Part shown: piece after piece, positions 31,544-39,339 of the stretch
How positions within the stretch are numbered: position 1 is the stretch's first letter
Layout of the letters: every line of letters starts with the position of its first letter
Source: Bacteroidota bacterium
GTDB taxonomy: Bacteria > Bacteroidota > Ignavibacteria > Kapaibacteriales > UBA2268
DNA length: 40,097 nucleotides
Direction: 5' to 3'
NCBI GenBank assembly: GCA_009777815.1
Contig: WRLB01000008.1
Location: forward strand, 1-40,097
Notes under the pieces: generated by a model
The model's input: only the letters and a program-made list of their open reading frames with translations
Databases searched by the model: none
What the model was told of the DNA's origin: nothing
Translations under genes and position numbers: made by a program

Positions 31544-33556
31544 ATGCAAAATGTATTTACTCATTCAAAGTTGGCAGTAAAATCAATATGGAAATTTAAT
31601 TTAAAAACTACAATCCTTATAGCGATAGTGTTTGCTATATTTTCTATAACTGCTACAGCACAAACAACTTATACTGTTACAAGTTCAAACGATAATGGTG
31701 CTGGTTCGCTAAGGCAAACAGTTGCAAATGCTACTAACGGTAGTATTATTAATTTTTCTGTATCGGTAGTTAATCTTACTGGTTCCCATATAAATATCAA
31801 TAAAACCCTTACTATAAATGGTGGAACAGTGAACAAAGTTAGAATAAATGCAGGTAGTGGCAGAATATTTAATAGCACTTCTAATTTTACTATAAATAAT
31901 TTAATTATAGCAGGTGCAAGTCATGGTTCTAATGCAGGAGCAATAGAGGTAAGTAACGGCACTTTTAGGGCTAATAATTGTGATTTTATAAACAATCGTT
32001 CTAATATTGGAGGGGCTTTATGTTTGCATGGCGGTGGAATAATTATTGCTAATAATTGTTCTTTTTCTAATAATACTGCTCCTACTGGTGGTGCAATTCA
32101 TACAGCTTCTGGCACTTTAGTTGCAATTAATTGTACATTTAGCAAAAATGTGTCTACTGGTGGTGGAGCAATGGGAGGAGGTTCAGCAAGGATATATTTA
32201 TATCACTGCACAATAGATGGCAATTCTGGAGGAGGAATAGTAAGTAATAAAGAGAATCTATATAGTTTTAATTGTATATACACAGGAAACACTCCATATC
32301 AAATATCAAATGGAATTAGCGGCACAGGAAACAATTTAATAGAAGGACAAAATGGAGTAACTCGTTTTTTGGTTTTTGGTAATAACCAATTGCTACCACA
32401 AGGTTATATTATGCCACAAAATTATGCTCTTACAGCACAAAAATTAGCATCAATCAATATTGTAACTCCCGCAGGTGCAGGTATCAAAGCTGATGAAATA
32501 TTAAATATGCTAAACACTGACCAAAGAGGATTATGGCGACCTAATAATCCTCCTGTAACTTATGGAGCCGTGGAAATAGGAGTGCCTGGTGATCCTCCTT
32601 CATATAATTTGCAACTTCAAACATCACCTTCACATATAGGTAATGTAACAGGTGCAGGCACATATGATTATGGCGATAATGCAACTATAAGGGCAACAAC
32701 TACAACCCCTAACTACTACTTCAGCCATTGGGAAGATAAAGAAGGTAATGTAATATCAACACAAGCAGAATATAAACTATTAGTATTAAGGAATATGGTT
32801 TTAGTTGCAGTGTTTTCAATAGTAGACTACACCTTGCAATTAAAAACATTACCTTCACATATCGGCAAAGTATCAGGTGCAGCAAAGTATTTATATAATG
32901 GGAAGGTAAATATAAATGCCACAACTACAGATTTTTGCTATTATTTCAGGCATTGGGAAGATGCTACAGGCAAAATAGTATCAACACAGCCCGAATATAC
33001 TTTTAATATAACTACTAATGTAACGCTTACAGCAGTGTTTTCATTAAAAGAGTTTGCTGTTACTATTTATTCAAATCCGACATATATGGGTTACATAATA
33101 GGTGCAACTACGGGATTATATAACTGTTCAGAAGAGTTAAAGTTAGAAGCAATAAGCGAAAATCCTGATATATATGGTTTTATAAATTGGACAGATAATA
33201 AAAACAATATTATTAGCACAGCATCTGGAATAGATGTTCTAATCATTAACGATAGAACAGTTATTGCTAATTTTATGGATACTACTGGAATAGTAGAAAA
33301 CGATATTTACGATATTAGCATTGTTCCTAATCCTGCTGAAAATGACTTTAATATAATCTTTAATAATCCCGAAGAACAAAACGTCTCAATTTCTTTAATA
33401 GATTTGGCGGGAAGCACTGTTTTAGATATTTTTGATGGAGTTATGCCACCCGATAAACAAATTTACAACGTAGATGCAAAAATTCCAAGTGGCACATATT
33501 TTATTAAATTTATTATTGATGGAAAATTAGCAGTTAGGAAAGTCGTTATAAAATAG
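31544..33556 (+). CDS. surface beta-helix protein with three InlB-B-like repeats and T9SS C-terminal domain
   Basis: The 670-residue protein has a signal sequence (ILIAIVFAIFSITATAQ). Residues about 45-260 form a right-handed beta-helix with Chlamydia Pmp-like GGA(I/L/M) and F..N motifs (NIGGALCLHG, PTGGAIHTAS, TGGGAMGGGS). A connecting domain (260-350, ending DQRGLWRPNNPPVTYGAVEI) leads to three InlB-B-like repeats (HIGNVTGAGTYDYGDNATIR, HIGKVSGAAKYLYNGKVNIN, and YMGYIIGATTGLYNCSEELK). The last 85 residues are a T9SS type A domain (SIVPNPAENDFNIIFN, GTYFIKFIIDGKLAVRKVVI). It is a probable adhesin or stalk protein. The truncated gene at 39328 is a relative. Confidence 0.85.
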   Translation: MQNVFTHSKLAVKSIWKFNLKTTILIAIVFAIFSITATAQTTYTVTSSNDNGAGSLRQTVANATNGSIINFSVSVVNLTGSHININKTLTINGGTVNKVRINAGSGRIFNSTSNFTINNLIIAGASHGSNAGAIEVSNGTFRANNCDFINNRSNIGGALCLHGGGIIIANNCSFSNNTAPTGGAIHTASGTLVAINCTFSKNVSTGGGAMGGGSARIYLYHCTIDGNSGGGIVSNKENLYSFNCIYTGNTPYQISNGISGTGNNLIEGQNGVTRFLVFGNNQLLPQGYIMPQNYALTAQKLASINIVTPAGAGIKADEILNMLNTDQRGLWRPNNPPVTYGAVEIGVPGDPPSYNLQLQTSPSHIGNVTGAGTYDYGDNATIRATTTTPNYYFSHWEDKEGNVISTQAEYKLLVLRNMVLVAVFSIVDYTLQLKTLPSHIGKVSGAAKYLYNGKVNINATTTDFCYYFRHWEDATGKIVSTQPEYTFNITTNVTLTAVFSLKEFAVTIYSNPTYMGYIIGATTGLYNCSEELKLEAISENPDIYGFINWTDNKNNIISTASGIDVLIINDRTVIANFMDTTGIVENDIYDISIVPNPAENDFNIIFNNPEEQNVSISLIDLAGSTVLDIFDGVMPPDKQIYNVDAKIPSGTYFIKFIIDGKLAVRKVVIK

Positions 33557-33587
33557 GTGCATTTTTTATGAAGTTTGAAAATTAAAA

Positions 33588-34283
33588 TTAATATCCGCCT
33601 ATTACAATTCGTTTCATAATAAATCTTTCTGAACCTATACGCACTTCCGCTATATAGTCGCCTGGTGGCACTTGTTTCCCGTATTCGTCTTTGCCGTTCC
33701 AATATGTGGTATAATTACCTGGTTTTTGCGTGCCTGAGAAAATAGTAGCAATAATTTTTGCACTAATTGAATATATAACAATTTCTATATCGCAATTATA
33801 TTTCAATGTATAAGTTATTTTGGGTGATGTGTCTTCAACTAACCCTAAAAACAATCCAATATCACGCATATCAAGATTGATACCTGTTCCACCTTTATAA
33901 AAACGTATAGTTGGAATAGAAAGTGCGTCTTGTTTAGCAATTTGTCGTTGGACAATTTCTACAGGGTCGGGGGCAAAAATATTTGAAGGCATTCTTGCAA
34001 AAGATTCCTGAAGGTTGTTAGAAGGAGTATTTAGAAACTCTTTTTTATATATTTGCCATTCATAATCAGTTGTTAATATACTTTTCTTTAACCAATATAA
34101 GAAACCAAAATTTAGTTTAGAGTCACGGAAAAAATTAGAATCTTGTTCAGGTGCATATTGCTGATTATTATCTGAAGACGACAAAGATTTAGAAGTGTCA
34201 TCTACATTATAACATAAAATACTTTCACTATTTAATACTACAAACAATAAGCATAATAAAGATATACGGCAAATATGAATCAT
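33588..34283 (-). CDS. exported protein with C-terminal FlgD-type Ig-like domain
   Basis: The 231-residue protein has a signal sequence (ICRISLLCLLFVVLNSESIL). The middle is without recognised motif. Residues about 145-231 match the FlgD Ig-like / T9SS-associated fold: YNCDIEIVIYSISAKIIATI, then GTQKPGNYTTYWNGKDEYGK, VPPGDYIAEVRI and RIVIGGY. This fold occurs in FlgD hook-cap proteins and in many exported FCB proteins. Its neighbour flgB is a flagellar gene, but a signal peptide is not expected in FlgD, so a link to the flagellum is weak. A TATTTTTG box lies 24 bp upstream. Confidence 0.7.
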   Translation of the reverse strand: MIHICRISLLCLLFVVLNSESILCYNVDDTSKSLSSSDNNQQYAPEQDSNFFRDSKLNFGFLYWLKKSILTTDYEWQIYKKEFLNTPSNNLQESFARMPSNIFAPDPVEIVQRQIAKQDALSIPTIRFYKGGTGINLDMRDIGLFLGLVEDTSPKITYTLKYNCDIEIVIYSISAKIIATIFSGTQKPGNYTTYWNGKDEYGKQVPPGDYIAEVRIGSERFIMKRIVIGGY

Positions 34284-34306
34284 ATTAAAATATAATTTAT
34301 TTTTTA

Positions 34307-34314
34307 CAAAAATA
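34307..34314 (-). promoter_or_regulatory. -7 promoter box TATTTTTG of the FlgD-fold gene
   Basis: AAAAAGTGTTATTTTTG on the minus strand, 24 bp before the ATG. Confidence 0.55.
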
Positions 34315-34459
34315 ACACTTTTTTAGTAATTATTATACAGAAAATATCCATAAAATCATTATGACTTTTTTAGAAGCATATATACTTAATAATTTCTATT
34401 TTTATCCGATAATAATATTATCATTTGGTATTTATTATTAAATGGTGCAATAGTATTAT

Positions 34460-34488
34460 GCCATTTCATTATTGAAATGGCTTTTTTT
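34460..34488 (+). terminator. orphan intrinsic terminator upstream of flgB
   Basis: Perfect 9-bp stem GCCATTTCA/TGAAATGGC, TTAT loop, then seven T. No plus-strand gene precedes it, so it may end a small RNA or attenuate flgB. Confidence 0.7.
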
Positions 34489-34587
34489 ATATAAGGGTTA
34501 ATCTATATTACGGGAATAATTATTTTTTCTAATATAAGTTTGGCATATTTTTTGACTATTATACAACGTTATAGTTTATGAAATTAT

Positions 34588-35004
34588 ATGAAAATAGAAG
34601 ATTTTTTGTTTAAGGGACGGGTGCCTCTTATGAATAAAGCATTAGATACCTATTCATTAAGAATGACAACTGCTGCAAAGAATATTGCTAATGTTAATAC
34701 TGTCGGTTATAAGCCACAAAAAGTAGAATTTGAAAGTTTATTTCAGAATCAGATGGCTCTCACAGGCACTAAAACAAATGAAAAACATATTCCTGTTGGT
34801 CCTAAGCCGGACCCAAACGGTGAACTTATAGACAGGAAAATTCCTGTTCCTGAGGCAGTTATGTCAGGTGAAAATGATATAAACATTGATAAAGAAATGG
34901 CTGAAGTCGCTCAAACACAAGTGAGGTTTCAATTTGTTTCGCAATCAATGAGCAAATACTTCAAACAACTTAATGCCGCTATCACAGGAAATACTAATTA
35001 TTAA
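34588..35004 (+). CDS. flgB: flagellar basal-body rod protein FlgB
   Basis: The 138-residue protein has the FlgB pattern: an N-terminal helix, LDTYSLRMTTAAKNIANVNT then VGYKPQKVEFES (the rod-protein A..NIANVNT.GYK motif), a variable middle, and the C-terminal helix MAEVAQTQVRFQFVSQSMSK. FlgB forms the proximal rod of the flagellum. In most genomes flgB, flgC, fliE and fliF lie together; here flgB is alone and flgC and fliE are absent from the window, with fliF on the opposite strand 360 bp further on. Confidence 0.92.
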   Translation: MKIEDFLFKGRVPLMNKALDTYSLRMTTAAKNIANVNTVGYKPQKVEFESLFQNQMALTGTKTNEKHIPVGPKPDPNGELIDRKIPVPEAVMSGENDINIDKEMAEVAQTQVRFQFVSQSMSKYFKQLNAAITGNTNY

Positions 35005-35168
35005 TCCAAATATTGGTTACTATTAAATATATGCTTAATAATAGCGTGTGCCGTTCTGTATTTGCACATAAGATACTTATTGAATTGCAGGAACATTGTT
35101 ATTTTCATTAGTTCCTTTTTTGTTTTTTCGGTCTTATTTTCTGCCGTTTTTTTTACTAATTCAGCCAT
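35001..35168 (-). CDS. small lysine-rich hypothetical protein, doubtful
   Basis: A 55-residue frame from ATG 35168 (MAELVKKTAENKTEKTKKEL) overlaps the end of flgB by four bases. Codon content looks protein-like in the first 25 residues, then less so. No ribosome-binding site or clear promoter box is seen. It may be a real small gene or chance. Confidence 0.3.
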   Translation of the reverse strand: MAELVKKTAENKTEKTKKELMKITMFLQFNKYLMCKYRTAHAIIKHIFNSNQYLD

Positions 35169-35230
35169 TTTTATATAAATTAATTTGAATAAAATTCTAT
35201 TTTTTTTATATAAAAGATTAAGGTGCAAAA

Positions 35231-35345
35231 ATGCCTTGCCTAACTCGTTTCGACATCCTATAATATAATAAGAAGATGCTGAAACAAGTTCAGCATAACA
35301 GTTTTTTTGTCCTGTGATGCCGTGCTTGTTTCGGCATCTCCTTGA
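35231..35345. repeat. REP-like element, full copy plus adjacent half copy
   Basis: A full palindrome (35231-35300; right arm GATGCTGAAACAAGTTCAGC) is followed by a half element (35312-35345; GATGCCGTGCTTGTTTCGGC). Together they fill the gap between flgB and the end of fliF. Confidence 0.7.
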
Positions 35346-35366
35346 TACCTATCTAATATACGCACT

Positions 35367-37328
35367 TTACTCTATGTTATCTTGGTTGTAGAATACTTTG
35401 AACAATTTGAGAGCAATGTCGGGTGAACCTAAAATGAATGCCATAACTTTATCACGTAGTTCCATTTTAATAAGTTCCTCTTCATTTATTACATCTTCTT
35501 GAACGGGCTGTTCTAATGATGATAATGCTGACCTTGCTCTGTCCAATAAACTAATCTCTTCGGACATTTGTTCGGGTATAAGGACATCTTCATCGTCTAT
35601 TGCTAACCCTAAAAGATCATTTTCATTTAATAAATCGCTTTCAAGAAACATCTGGTCAGCACCAAGTTCGTCAGGCAAATACATTGCCATATTTTCATCG
35701 TCTATACCAATTTCGTCAATATCTTCGTATATATCATCCATTATTTCTTGCGTTATGTCATCTTCCAACATTAGTGGCTCTTCTTCTTTTTCTTCTATTA
35801 ATTCTTCTAAAACTTCTTCTTCATAATGGTCTTCGTCATCTTCGTCTTCTGGCTCCATTTCTTGTGGGAATTCTAATAATTCTTTATCAAATTTTTCTAA
35901 TATTGGTTTATCGAGTTTAGCAGGCAATCCCATTGCAATTCGCATTTTATCTCTTGCAAATTTAGCGTGAATGATTTTGAACATTACTATAGCGGTAATT
36001 AGTAAAGTTAGCAATAATAATATTAATCTTTGGTATTCTTCTTTTTCATACCATTGGATGCTATTTTGTCTGTTATATTCGTTGACTTCTGTTATTTTAT
36101 CTGCTAATATCTCAACGAAAGGAACGCATAAAACATTTACTTGGTCGCCTCTTTCTTCTTTATAGCCGACAGCATTTTTTATTGAATTTTCTATTCTTTG
36201 TAGTTCTTCATCGCTTCTTGGAATAGATACAACTGTATCTAAACCAGTCGGCGTTTTTTGTATTTCTATTTTTTCATTTACTATTGCGGTTATTGTTAAT
36301 CGTTTAACTGCCCCGATGCCTTTTACGAAATGGCTATCTGCACTTGATATTTCGTAGTTCTTAATCTCATTAGATTTTAGATGCTTCATATCTGTTCCGG
36401 GAACAAATGATGTGTCTAAATCAGTTAAATCATCTGTTGATGTTTGCTCGCTTCGTTCTACTTGCCTATCAGGGTCCCAGTCCTTTATCTTTACTTCTAA
36501 TTGGTCAAAATCTATGTCAGTATTTAGTGCTATTTTAGAATTGCCTAAACCAAATACTGGATCAAGTAACTCTTGAACTTTATTCCCTAAATAATCTTCA
36601 AATTGTTTTTGTGTTTTTTGATGTGTTGAAGAAAGCCCTGCAAGTGAATTATGGTCAGGTATATCTTGTGACAATATCCTACCATAATTATCTGTCACAA
36701 CGACATTACTCGGCGACATACCTTCTACACTCATCGCTACTGAATTTTGAATGCCTTCTACACTAATTCTACTTAACGAATGCCCACTCTTTAATTTTAA
36801 TGTTATAGCCGCAGTAGGTGGCTTTTGGTCTTGTTTAAATAATTTATCTTTTGGAATTACCAAACGAACTTTTACATCACGAACTTCGGGATTTGTTTTA
36901 ATTGTCCTTTGCAATTCACCTTCTAAAGCACGCCGATAGTTAAGTTGCTGCACATATTCGCTTGTGCCGAGATTAGTCTTATCAAATAATTCATAACCGA
37001 CAGTGCTTTCCTGTATTAAATCTTGCGTAGCGACTGCCATTCTTATTTCTTCTACTCTGCTTTGTGGAACAAGGATTGTCGTAGTATTATCTAATGGATT
37101 ATTTTTTGTTTCATAAGCAATCTTTTGTGACTTCAAATAACCAATAACGTTCGAAGCATCTTTATACTCTAAATTATTATATAATACGGTCTGCTCAGGC
37201 GGGTCATAAATAGCAACTATTAGTGCTACAACCCCAATAAGAACTACTGATATTAGAGTTCCGAGTATCCATTTTTGATTCTTACTTAACTTATTGGCTA
37301 AAGTTTTTGCCTGTTCTAACACATTCAT
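35367..37328 (-). CDS. fliF: flagellar M-ring protein FliF
   Basis: The 653-residue protein has a first membrane helix (WILGTLISVVLIGVVALIVA), the ring-building motif region (LYNNLEYKDASNVIGYLKSQ, VQQLNYRRALEGELQRTIKT, VRDVKVRLVIPKDKLF, AITLKLKSGHSLS), a second helix near 440 (LILLLLTLLITAIVMFKII), and a C-terminal FliG-binding end (MELRDKVMAFILGSPDIALK). FliF forms the MS ring. An acidic insert of about 120 residues (EPEDEDDEDHYEEEVLEELI and onwards) lies between the second helix and the FliG-binding end, longer than in common FliF proteins. It stands alone, with no fliG next to it in the window. Confidence 0.93.
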   Translation of the reverse strand: MNVLEQAKTLANKLSKNQKWILGTLISVVLIGVVALIVAIYDPPEQTVLYNNLEYKDASNVIGYLKSQKIAYETKNNPLDNTTTILVPQSRVEEIRMAVATQDLIQESTVGYELFDKTNLGTSEYVQQLNYRRALEGELQRTIKTNPEVRDVKVRLVIPKDKLFKQDQKPPTAAITLKLKSGHSLSRISVEGIQNSVAMSVEGMSPSNVVVTDNYGRILSQDIPDHNSLAGLSSTHQKTQKQFEDYLGNKVQELLDPVFGLGNSKIALNTDIDFDQLEVKIKDWDPDRQVERSEQTSTDDLTDLDTSFVPGTDMKHLKSNEIKNYEISSADSHFVKGIGAVKRLTITAIVNEKIEIQKTPTGLDTVVSIPRSDEELQRIENSIKNAVGYKEERGDQVNVLCVPFVEILADKITEVNEYNRQNSIQWYEKEEYQRLILLLLTLLITAIVMFKIIHAKFARDKMRIAMGLPAKLDKPILEKFDKELLEFPQEMEPEDEDDEDHYEEEVLEELIEEKEEEPLMLEDDITQEIMDDIYEDIDEIGIDDENMAMYLPDELGADQMFLESDLLNENDLLGLAIDDEDVLIPEQMSEEISLLDRARSALSSLEQPVQEDVINEEELIKMELRDKVMAFILGSPDIALKLFKVFYNQDNIE

Positions 37329-37526
37329 TATTTTACTACTATTTTTTAGTTCTTTATTTTATATAAAAACTTTGCCAAAAAACTCTTTTGCAAAAACATT
37401 TAGTATAAGTTCTTTATTTATAGGTAATAGTTTTAATTTTCAATTTTGATTAAATTTGTTAAATATTATATTTATTGCTAATAATATTCACAAATCTATT
37501 TTTAGACAAAAGGGAACTTCTAAAAT

Positions 37527-37555
37527 GCTGTCTTGCTGAATTTATTTCAGCATAA
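37527..37555. repeat. REP-like element, short palindromic half copy
   Basis: TGCTGAA/TTCAGCA around TTTAT. Confidence 0.6.
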
Positions 37556-37604
37556 TAAAAAAATCTAAAAAATTAAAATTTTGTTTTATTTCATTAAAAA
37601 AAGT

Positions 37605-37612
37605 TATTTTTG
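37605..37612 (+). promoter_or_regulatory. -7 promoter box TATTTTTG of nuclease-like copy B
   Basis: Same context as before copy A (TTTCATT, A run, GTTATTTTTGTAAAA), 19 bp before the ATG. Confidence 0.55.
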
Positions 37613-37630
37613 TAAAAATAAAAATAAATT

Positions 37631-38266
37631 ATGGAAGAAATCAAATACACACCAGAAATAATATTGCAAATGTTCGCAGAATCAAAAAAAGAAGCAAATG
37701 AACTTCGCGAGCAAATGAAAAAAAATTCTGCTGAAGCAGATAGAAGGTCCGCCGAAACCGATAAACAAATTAAAGAGATGTCTGCAGCTGCAGATAAAAG
37801 GTCTGCCGAGACCGACAAGAAAATAAAAGAACTTACTCGCAATATCGGTGGAATAGCCGAAGGTAATGGCAAAATGGCAGAGCAAATGATATATAATTCA
37901 TTAGAAAGAGATATGAAATTCGCTGGAATAGAGTTTTATGATATTGAAAGAAATAAACATAAAAAAATAAAAATTCTTAATTTAGAAGGCGAATATGATA
38001 TAGTTCTAACGAATGGCGATACCATTGGAATAATAGAAACAAAATACCAAGTCCGGAAAAAAGATATATTAAAACTTATAACAACGCAATTAGAAAACTT
38101 TAGAAAACTTTTTAAAGAATATGAAAATTATAATATAATTTTGGGAGTAGGTGGCATTTTTTTTGATGCCGAAGCAGAGAAAGAAGCAAAAGAGAAGGGC
38201 ATCGCTGTAATCAAAGTAACCACCGAAAATGTAGAATACTTTACAGAAGGAATTAGAATATATTAG
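37631..38266 (+). CDS. coiled-coil PD-(D/E)XK nuclease-like protein (DUF3782-like), copy B
   Basis: The 211-residue protein is a close paralogue of copy A, on the opposite strand 11 kb away. Its coil is one partial repeat shorter (KKNSAEADRRSAETDKQI, KEMSAAADKRSAETDKKI). The nuclease-like core keeps GEYDIVLTNGD and IIETKYQVRKKD, so the predicted metal-binding residues are intact in both copies. Changes outside the coil are conservative (E/D, V/L, D/E, K/N, S/I, T/I), which suggests that both are under selection. A gene with the G8 leader starts 65 bp downstream, just as copy A lies next to the other G8 gene. Confidence 0.7.
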   Translation: MEEIKYTPEIILQMFAESKKEANELREQMKKNSAEADRRSAETDKQIKEMSAAADKRSAETDKKIKELTRNIGGIAEGNGKMAEQMIYNSLERDMKFAGIEFYDIERNKHKKIKILNLEGEYDIVLTNGDTIGIIETKYQVRKKDILKLITTQLENFRKLFKEYENYNIILGVGGIFFDAEAEKEAKEKGIAVIKVTTENVEYFTEGIRIY

Positions 38267-38277
38267 AAAAAATTTAT

Positions 38278-38285
38278 TATTTTTG
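38278..38285 (+). promoter_or_regulatory. -7 promoter box TATTTTTG of the G8-switched gene
   Basis: Plus-strand box 46 bp before the ATG at 38332, a spacing like that in front of the other G8 gene. Confidence 0.5.
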
Positions 38286-38331
38286 TATTCTATAACATTG
38301 ATTTTTTTATAATAATATAAAGGCAAATAAA

Positions 38332-39199
38332 ATGTATAACGAACATTTTAATTCATTTTCAGGCAAAAAAGACCTGACAAAAAACACCTCCTCCTATGCC
38401 GACACTTGTAGTGCTATTACTACAAGCAATGTAGTAGAAACTGCTACACGGGGGGGGTATTTCTACTACAAGGCGTGTAGTAACCGCTAATAATTTTCAT
38501 ATTGTTGACTGCGATTCAGCAACTCATTCACATTATAATAAGTATAATAAGCAGAAATCCAAAATCTGTGAGAACAAAATTGGACTACAACGACTGCAAT
38601 TTGCAATAATAAGCATAATTTTAGTTGCTTCTATAAATATAGTGTTGTTTTCGCAGGATAATAAAATTAAACAGAAAGTACAACATTCAACAGTTAGTCG
38701 TGAATGGAATACGGGGTTACCTACTCCACCAAGTAGTGCCAAAAATAAATTAGTAGGAAAGTGGCAGCAAGAACAAAATATTGGATGGAGTGATGGCTCT
38801 AATACTCGTACTTTTTATGAATATATTTTTAGAGAAGATGGTTCTTTTGTCTTAACTACATTGGGTAGTAGTAACAATACTTATGAAGGAATATATGTAA
38901 TAAGAAACAACAACAGGTTAATACTAATTGCAGATGCCCCTATTTTACTGGGTTGGGATGATAATTATAAAGAAATTATAGATATGTATACAGTTGCAGA
39001 ATATTATTTTGATATAATGCCGGGTAATACAGAGGAAACTGATACTAAATTGATAGAAAAAAGTGATGTTTTAATTATGTTTACCGTTTCAAGCTATAGG
39101 GCAAAATATGGCGAAAAATGGATAGAATATGCAAAAGAAACTACCCAAAAATATTATGAAAAAGATGGTAGTTTGTTCAAATATGAAAGGTATAAGTAG
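38332..39199 (+). pseudogene. exported lipocalin-like protein, out of frame at a G8 tract (phase-off?)
   Basis: From ATG 38332 the frame encodes a leader (NTSSYADTCSAITTSNVVET, ATRGG) homologous to that of the LRR gene at 26881-28266, but after G8 (38450-38457) it stops at 38490. With seven G the frame stays open to 39199 without a stop, giving 288 residues: leader, a hydrophobic export signal (LQFAIISIILVASINIVLFS, then Q), and a lipocalin-like domain (KNKLVGKWQQEQ, TFYEYIFREDGSFVLTTLG, YEGIYVIRNNNRLILIAD). The distal frame alone could start at GTG 38642, but that cuts off the signal peptide. A reversible switch is the best reading; a fixed mutation or sequencing error is possible. Confidence 0.65.
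38395..38482 (+). promoter_or_regulatory. hairpin-flanked G8 element, copy 2 (out-of-frame state)
   Basis: CTTGTAGT/ACTACAAG (38405-38426), TACTACA-N5-TGTAGTA (38418-38436), G8 (38450-38457) and TACTACA-N5-TGTAGTA (38464-38482), in the same order as at 28114-28200. Between hairpin and tract both copies read GAAACTGCTA then C/T and ACG. Confidence 0.65.
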
Positions 39200-39225
39200 A
39201 TAGAATAAAATAATTTCTAAAATGG

Positions 39226-39248
39226 AATGCTGAACTTGTTTCAGCATC
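39226..39248. repeat. REP-like element, half copy
   Basis: AATGCTGAACTTGTTTCAGC then ATC; after the lipocalin-like gene. Confidence 0.6.
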
Positions 39249-39278
39249 CCATAATTGTTAAATATATTGCATATTCAT

Positions 39279-39298
39279 CACGGGGGCAAGCCCCCGTG
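39279..39298. repeat. G/C-rich palindrome 4
   Basis: Perfect CACGGGGGCAAGCCCCCGTG, same core as at 26838 and 28837. Confidence 0.7.
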
Positions 39299-39317
39299 TT
39301 AAACAATTGTCTTTTTA

Positions 39318-39339
39318 ACAAGGGGGCTTGCCCCCTTGT
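39318..39339. repeat. G/C-rich palindrome 5, at the truncated end of a gene
   Basis: ACAAGGGGGCTTGCCCCCTT then GT. It is the inverted form of the core, 20 bp from palindrome 4, and the beta-helix fragment begins inside it. Confidence 0.7.

Larger units (their letters stand above)
34284..34587. other. intergenic region with orphan terminator before flgB
   Basis: It holds the minus-strand promoter of the FlgD-fold gene and a strong plus-strand terminator at 34460-34488 that has no gene before it. No open reading frame is convincing here. Confidence 0.6.
37329..37630. other. intergenic region between divergent fliF and nuclease-like copy B
   Basis: AT-rich; it holds a short REP half copy (37527-37555) and the promoter of copy B. 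No TAnnTTTG box for fliF is clear, so that gene may use another sigma factor. Confidence 0.55.

Noticed and set aside
34538-34556. Sigma-54 promoter before flgB (TTTGGCATATTTTTTGAC)
   Set aside because: The -24 half fits but the -12 half has GA for GC, and a similar AAGTTTGGCA occurs in an eroded REP copy at 3727-3736, so a REP remnant is the simpler explanation.
38642-39199. Independent gene starting at GTG 38642
   Set aside because: This start removes the hydrophobic export signal, which is encoded in the same frame directly upstream; the frame is open back to the G8 tract.
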